A stretch of DNA of 26,700 nucleotides from Pedosphaera sp. (GTDB taxonomy: Bacteria; Verrucomicrobiota; Verrucomicrobiia; Limisphaerales; Pedosphaeraceae): contig JAQGOT010000195.1 in the NCBI GenBank assembly GCA_028293465.1, positions 1 through 26,700 on the forward strand, in the 5' to 3' direction. Positions 23,941-26,700 of this stretch are shown here, one piece after another. Made by a program: the position numbers and the translations under genes. The notes beneath the pieces were generated by a model. The model saw nothing but the letters and a program-made list of their open reading frames with translations. It ran no database searches and was not told the DNA's origin. Position 1 is the first letter of the stretch, and the number at the start of each line of letters is the position of its first letter.

Positions 23941-24750
23941 ATGAACAACCTCCTTTCCACAGCCGTGAGTACTGCCCCGCCATTGACGTCCCCTGGCCTG
24001 ACGCGTGATCAAATCGAACAACGGGTCCGCGAACTCGGTGACTGGTTCCATAATCTCGACCTTAACGGCGTCAAGACCGCGCCCGACCATTTTCTCGGTG
24101 ATTACCCCCGCATCAAATGGCAGGGCTTCGCCCGGTCCATCCCCGCTGACCTGCGCGGCAAGTCGGTCCTCGATATCGGCTGCAATGCCGGCTTCTATTC
24201 CATTGAAATGAAGCGCCGTGGCGCAGGCCGCGTGGTGGGCATCGATTCCGATCCGGGTTACCTGGCGCAAGCCCGTTTCGCCGCCCAGGTTTGCGGGGTG
24301 GAACTCGAATTGCGGCAACTCTCCATCTATGATGTGGCACAATTGGGCGAGAAATTCGACCTGGTTCTGTTCATGGGCGTCCTCTACCACCTCCGCCATC
24401 CGCTGCTGGCGCTGGACCTGATCCACGAACACGTCGCCCGCGATTTGCTCGTCTTCCAATCCATGCAGCGCGGCAGCGATGCGGTGGAAACGGTCGCTGA
24501 AGACCACCACTTCTGGGAAACGGAAATGTTCGAGCGACCCGGCTTTCCCCGGCTGTATTTCATCGAAAAAAAATACGCCGCTGATCCCACCAATTGGTGG
24601 ATTCCCAATCGCGCCTGCTCGGAGGCAATGCTGCGAAGCGCGGGTTTTGAAATTCTCTCGCATCCCGAGGCGGAAGTCTTTATCTGCCGGCGAAAGGAGT
24701 TGCCCGACGGCCCGCACGCCCTGGGCACGATGAGTCATGGACCAGGATGA
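23941..24750 (+). CDS. SAM-dependent methyltransferase (TIGR04290-like)
   Basis: This 269-residue class I methyltransferase has motif I VLDIGCNAGF at residues 76-85, then an acidic end to strand 2 (GIDSDPGYLAQAR) and DLVLFMGVLYHLRHPLLALD as motifs II-III. The N-terminal ELGDWFHNLDL and TAPDHFLGDYPRIKW resemble a family I recall as TIGR04290, often found beside glycosyltransferases. CmoB-type tRNA enzymes share part of this pattern but are longer. A methyl transfer to the glycan or cyclitol product is likely. The start ATG at 23941 is 19 bases after the preceding stop. The final 14 bases overlap the deacetylase gene. Confidence 0.87.
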   Translation: MNNLLSTAVSTAPPLTSPGLTRDQIEQRVRELGDWFHNLDLNGVKTAPDHFLGDYPRIKWQGFARSIPADLRGKSVLDIGCNAGFYSIEMKRRGAGRVVGIDSDPGYLAQARFAAQVCGVELELRQLSIYDVAQLGEKFDLVLFMGVLYHLRHPLLALDLIHEHVARDLLVFQSMQRGSDAVETVAEDHHFWETEMFERPGFPRLYFIEKKYAADPTNWWIPNRACSEAMLRSAGFEILSHPEAEVFICRRKELPDGPHALGTMSHGPG

Positions 24751-25582
24751 AACAACCAGGCTGTTCGATTCGTTGCTGCGCGGAACCGTCGGCGAGTTTT
24801 CGGCCCCGACCATTGCCATCATCGTCGCGCACCCCGATGATGAAGTCATCGGTGCCGGAGCGCAACTGCCACGACTCCGTAACGCGCATTTCATCCATGT
24901 GACCGATGGAGCGCCGCTCAATCCGCGCGACGCCAATACGGCGGGCTTTGCCACGAGCGAACAATACGCCCACGCCCGACGGGAGGAACTTCTTGCGGCG
25001 TTGGCGCTCGCCGGCATCGCCCCACAGCGAACCTGCGAACTCGGGTTTGTGGATCAGCAGGCGTCATTAAATCTGCCAAAGCTGGTTGGTGCGCTGAAAC
25101 GGGTCCTGTCGGAATTGCAACCGGACGTGATTTTCACCCATCCCTACGAGGGTGGCCATCCCGACCACGACGCCACGGCTTTTGCCGTTCAGATTGCCTG
25201 CCGACTGCCGGGGCAGCCAGGCATCGCGCCGCCCGCCTTGGTGGAGATGGCTTCCTATCATGCCGAGGGCGGCAATCTGCGGACTAATGAGTTCCTTTGC
25301 GATGGCACGGGAAAGATTGTCACCATGGCTTTGTCCCAGGCCGAGCGCGAGTTCAAACGCTGTCTGTTCGATTGCTTTACGACTCAGCAACGGGTGCTTT
25401 GCGCCTTCCCGATCGAATTCGAACACTTTCGTCCCGCCCCGCATTACGATTTCACGCAACCCCCGCATCCGGGCCCCTTATACTATGAACATTTTGATTG
25501 GGGAATGACCGGCGTTCGGTGGCGCGAGCTGGCGCGGAAAGCCCTGCGCGCGCTGAGACTGGAGGACGCATTATGCGCCTGA
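24737..25582 (+). CDS. PIG-L family deacetylase
   Basis: This 281-residue zinc-dependent N-deacetylase of the GlcNAc-PI / MshB / LmbE type has AHPDDE at residues 31-36 (metal-binding His32 and Asp35, catalytic Asp34) and GGHPDHDA with the third zinc ligand His144. Such enzymes remove acetyl from N-acetylglucosaminyl groups, including GlcNAc-inositol in mycothiol synthesis. The C-terminal third (CLFDCFTTQQRVLCAFPIE onward) is less conserved. No signal peptide is visible, so it is cytoplasmic. It overlaps the methyltransferase by 14 bases and the next glycosyltransferase by 10. Together with ino1 and GT4 enzymes it points to an aminosugar-containing intermediate. Confidence 0.92.
   Translation: MDQDETTRLFDSLLRGTVGEFSAPTIAIIVAHPDDEVIGAGAQLPRLRNAHFIHVTDGAPLNPRDANTAGFATSEQYAHARREELLAALALAGIAPQRTCELGFVDQQASLNLPKLVGALKRVLSELQPDVIFTHPYEGGHPDHDATAFAVQIACRLPGQPGIAPPALVEMASYHAEGGNLRTNEFLCDGTGKIVTMALSQAEREFKRCLFDCFTTQQRVLCAFPIEFEHFRPAPHYDFTQPPHPGPLYYEHFDWGMTGVRWRELARKALRALRLEDALCA
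25561..25565 (+). promoter_or_regulatory. Shine-Dalgarno site GGAGG deciding the start at 25573
   Basis: GGAGG lies 7 bases before the ATG at 25573, inside the end of the deacetylase gene. The reading frame is open 25 codons further back, but that part overlaps the deacetylase and lacks family sequence, so this site fixes the start. Confidence 0.6.
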
Positions 25583-26673
25583 CCGTTCTCAATGTGGCTT
25601 ATCCGTTGGCTCCCGTAGGCCCGAACTCGGTCGGCGGGGCGGAACAGGTGCTGACCCATCTCGACGCGGCTTTGGTCTGCGCTGGACACCAGTCGCTGGT
25701 CATCGCGCGTGAAGGCTCCCGAACCGCTGGCACCCTGCTGGCTGTTCCCAAAGTCGAAGGCGTGCTGAGCGACGAAACGCGGAGATGGGCGCAACATCAG
25801 CAGCGAATGGCCATCGAAAAAGCTCTTGGCCAGTGGCCCGTGGACCTTGTCCACCTGCATGGCATCGATTTCCATGAATATCTCCCGCCACCCGGTCTGC
25901 CTGTCCTCGCCACGCTGCATCTCCCGCCCGAGTGGTATCCGGCTGAAGTCTTCCGACTCCCGCGACCGGGAACCTTTTTAAATTGCGTTTCACCGGCCCA
26001 ACGCCGCGCTTGTCCCCCGTGTGCCGGCTTGCTGCGGGAGATTGAAAACGGCATTCCAACGGAAGCGTTGGCCGGTCACCACGCCAAGCGCCGCTTCGTG
26101 ATGGCCTTGGGACGCATCTGCCCCGAGAAGGGATTTCACATCGCCATGGATGCCGCCACGCGCGCCGGAATTCCGTTGCTGCTCGCCGGAAAGGTCTTCG
26201 CCTATCCATCGCACCAGCGGTACTTTGAGCAGGAAATCAAACCGCGCCTGGGTCGCCTGCACCGGTTTCTCGGCCCGCTGGGTTTGGAACGAAAACGGCG
26301 CTGGCTCTCGGCCGCCCGTTGCCTGCTGGTGCCAAGCCTGGTGCCGGAAACGAGCTCGTTGGTGGCGATGGAGGCGCTCGCGTGCGGAACTCCGGTGATC
26401 GCCTTTCGCGCCGGTGCGCTGGCGGACATCGTGGAATCCGGAAAAACTGGCTTTCTGGTTCAGAACGAGCAGGAAATGTCGGCAGCAATTACGGCTGCGG
26501 GTTCGCTGGACAGGGATGCCTGCCGGGAATCGGCACGGACGCGCTTTTCACTGGGCCAGATGGCCAAGCAGTACCTGGAAATGTACGAACATCTGGCCGG
26601 GAAGAAAGTTGCGGCGGAAGTTTTCGCCCTCGGAAACACCCCTCGGAAGGAATCGGTGTCCTGTGCGCCTTGA
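25573..26673 (+). CDS. Glycosyltransferase, GT4 family (second)
   Basis: This 366-residue GT-B enzyme starts MRLTVLNVAYPLAPVGPNSVGGAEQVL, with the glycine-rich loop near residues 16-24. FVMALGRICPEKGFHIAMDA (175-194) begins the donor domain, and PETSSLVAMEALACGTPVIAF holds the E-x7-E pair, Glu259 and Glu267. A CPPC at 147-150 is in an otherwise short linker. The protein is cytoplasmic by sequence. It overlaps the deacetylase by 10 bases and a probable next gene at its end, so the operon continues beyond the window. Acting after the deacetylase in gene order does not prove order in the pathway. Confidence 0.9.
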   Translation: MRLTVLNVAYPLAPVGPNSVGGAEQVLTHLDAALVCAGHQSLVIAREGSRTAGTLLAVPKVEGVLSDETRRWAQHQQRMAIEKALGQWPVDLVHLHGIDFHEYLPPPGLPVLATLHLPPEWYPAEVFRLPRPGTFLNCVSPAQRRACPPCAGLLREIENGIPTEALAGHHAKRRFVMALGRICPEKGFHIAMDAATRAGIPLLLAGKVFAYPSHQRYFEQEIKPRLGRLHRFLGPLGLERKRRWLSAARCLLVPSLVPETSSLVAMEALACGTPVIAFRAGALADIVESGKTGFLVQNEQEMSAAITAAGSLDRDACRESARTRFSLGQMAKQYLEMYEHLAGKKVAAEVFALGNTPRKESVSCAP

Positions 26674-26700
26674 GGTTCAGTCCCCGGTTGAGGTGCAGGC
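26663..26700 (+). CDS. Probable start of the next gene (3' truncated by window)
   Basis: A GTG at 26663 opens a frame that stays open to the right edge (12 codons, beginning MRLEVQSPVEVQ). AAGGAA at 26647-26652 lies 10 bases upstream. It overlaps the preceding stop by 11 bases, like other joints in this operon. The short N-terminus would suit a GNAT-type acetyltransferase, but that is only a guess. Confidence 0.35.
   Translation, partial: MRLEVQSPVEVQ

Noticed and set aside
23902..25017. Minus-strand open frame of 371 codons opposite the methyltransferase and deacetylase
   Set aside because: Both plus-strand genes have catalytic motifs, and the antisense frame has none.
9803..26673. Complete mycothiol pathway
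   Set aside because: No MshC-type cysteine ligase or MshD acetyltransferase is visible, and there are too many glycosyltransferases. Only the early steps show a parallel.
1..26700. tRNA, rRNA, CRISPR arrays, insertion sequences or phage attachment sites
   Set aside because: I scanned for cloverleaf-like elements, regularly spaced repeats, transposase motifs and integrases by eye and found none.

Overview
The window looks like a chromosomal segment of a GC-rich Gram-negative bacterium, most likely in the PVC superphylum and probably Verrucomicrobiota. This is inferred from a stand-alone SWIB/MDM2-domain protein, the mix of protein families and the weak Shine-Dalgarno signals before many genes. 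No rRNA, tRNA, CRISPR array, insertion sequence or phage gene was seen.

Left third (1-5825): the end of a sensor histidine kinase, then a minus-strand housekeeping block read in the order nadC, birA, coaX, trpA, manC and a small PGPGW membrane protein. These genes serve NAD, biotin attachment, CoA, tryptophan and GDP-mannose. A 523-base gap (5826-6348) follows. Its right half carries three clustered palindromes in front of a plus-strand pair: a thioredoxin and a TetR-family regulator with cysteines in its ligand domain. A convergent SWIB gene and a large protein combining a phosphoribosyltransferase-like and a kinase-like region (7906-9699) complete this part.

Right two thirds (9803-26700): a tightly packed biosynthetic cluster arranged around a divergent control region (12521-12850). 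The minus arm holds inositol-3-phosphate synthase, a clan GH-A glycosidase-like gene and a histidine phosphatase. The plus arm holds two sugar-nucleotide SDR epimerases, a short MDR dehydrogenase, a Gfo/Idh oxidoreductase, a GT4 glycosyltransferase, four CgeB-like glycosyltransferases in a row, a nucleotidyltransferase, a SAM methyltransferase, a PIG-L deacetylase and a second GT4 enzyme. A further gene probably begins at the right edge. Many neighbours overlap as ATGA or by 10-14 bases, which points to one translationally coupled operon. The content suggests synthesis of a modified, probably inositol-containing oligosaccharide or glycoconjugate. The product cannot be named from the sequence.

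The oddest single feature is the glycosidase gene at 10447-11403. Its barrel segments are in swapped order: the half with both catalytic glutamates comes first and the normal N-terminal half second. The preceding ino1 gene has lost its expected stop and runs 170 bases into it. Together these show a rearrangement, a true circular permutation, or an assembly artefact.
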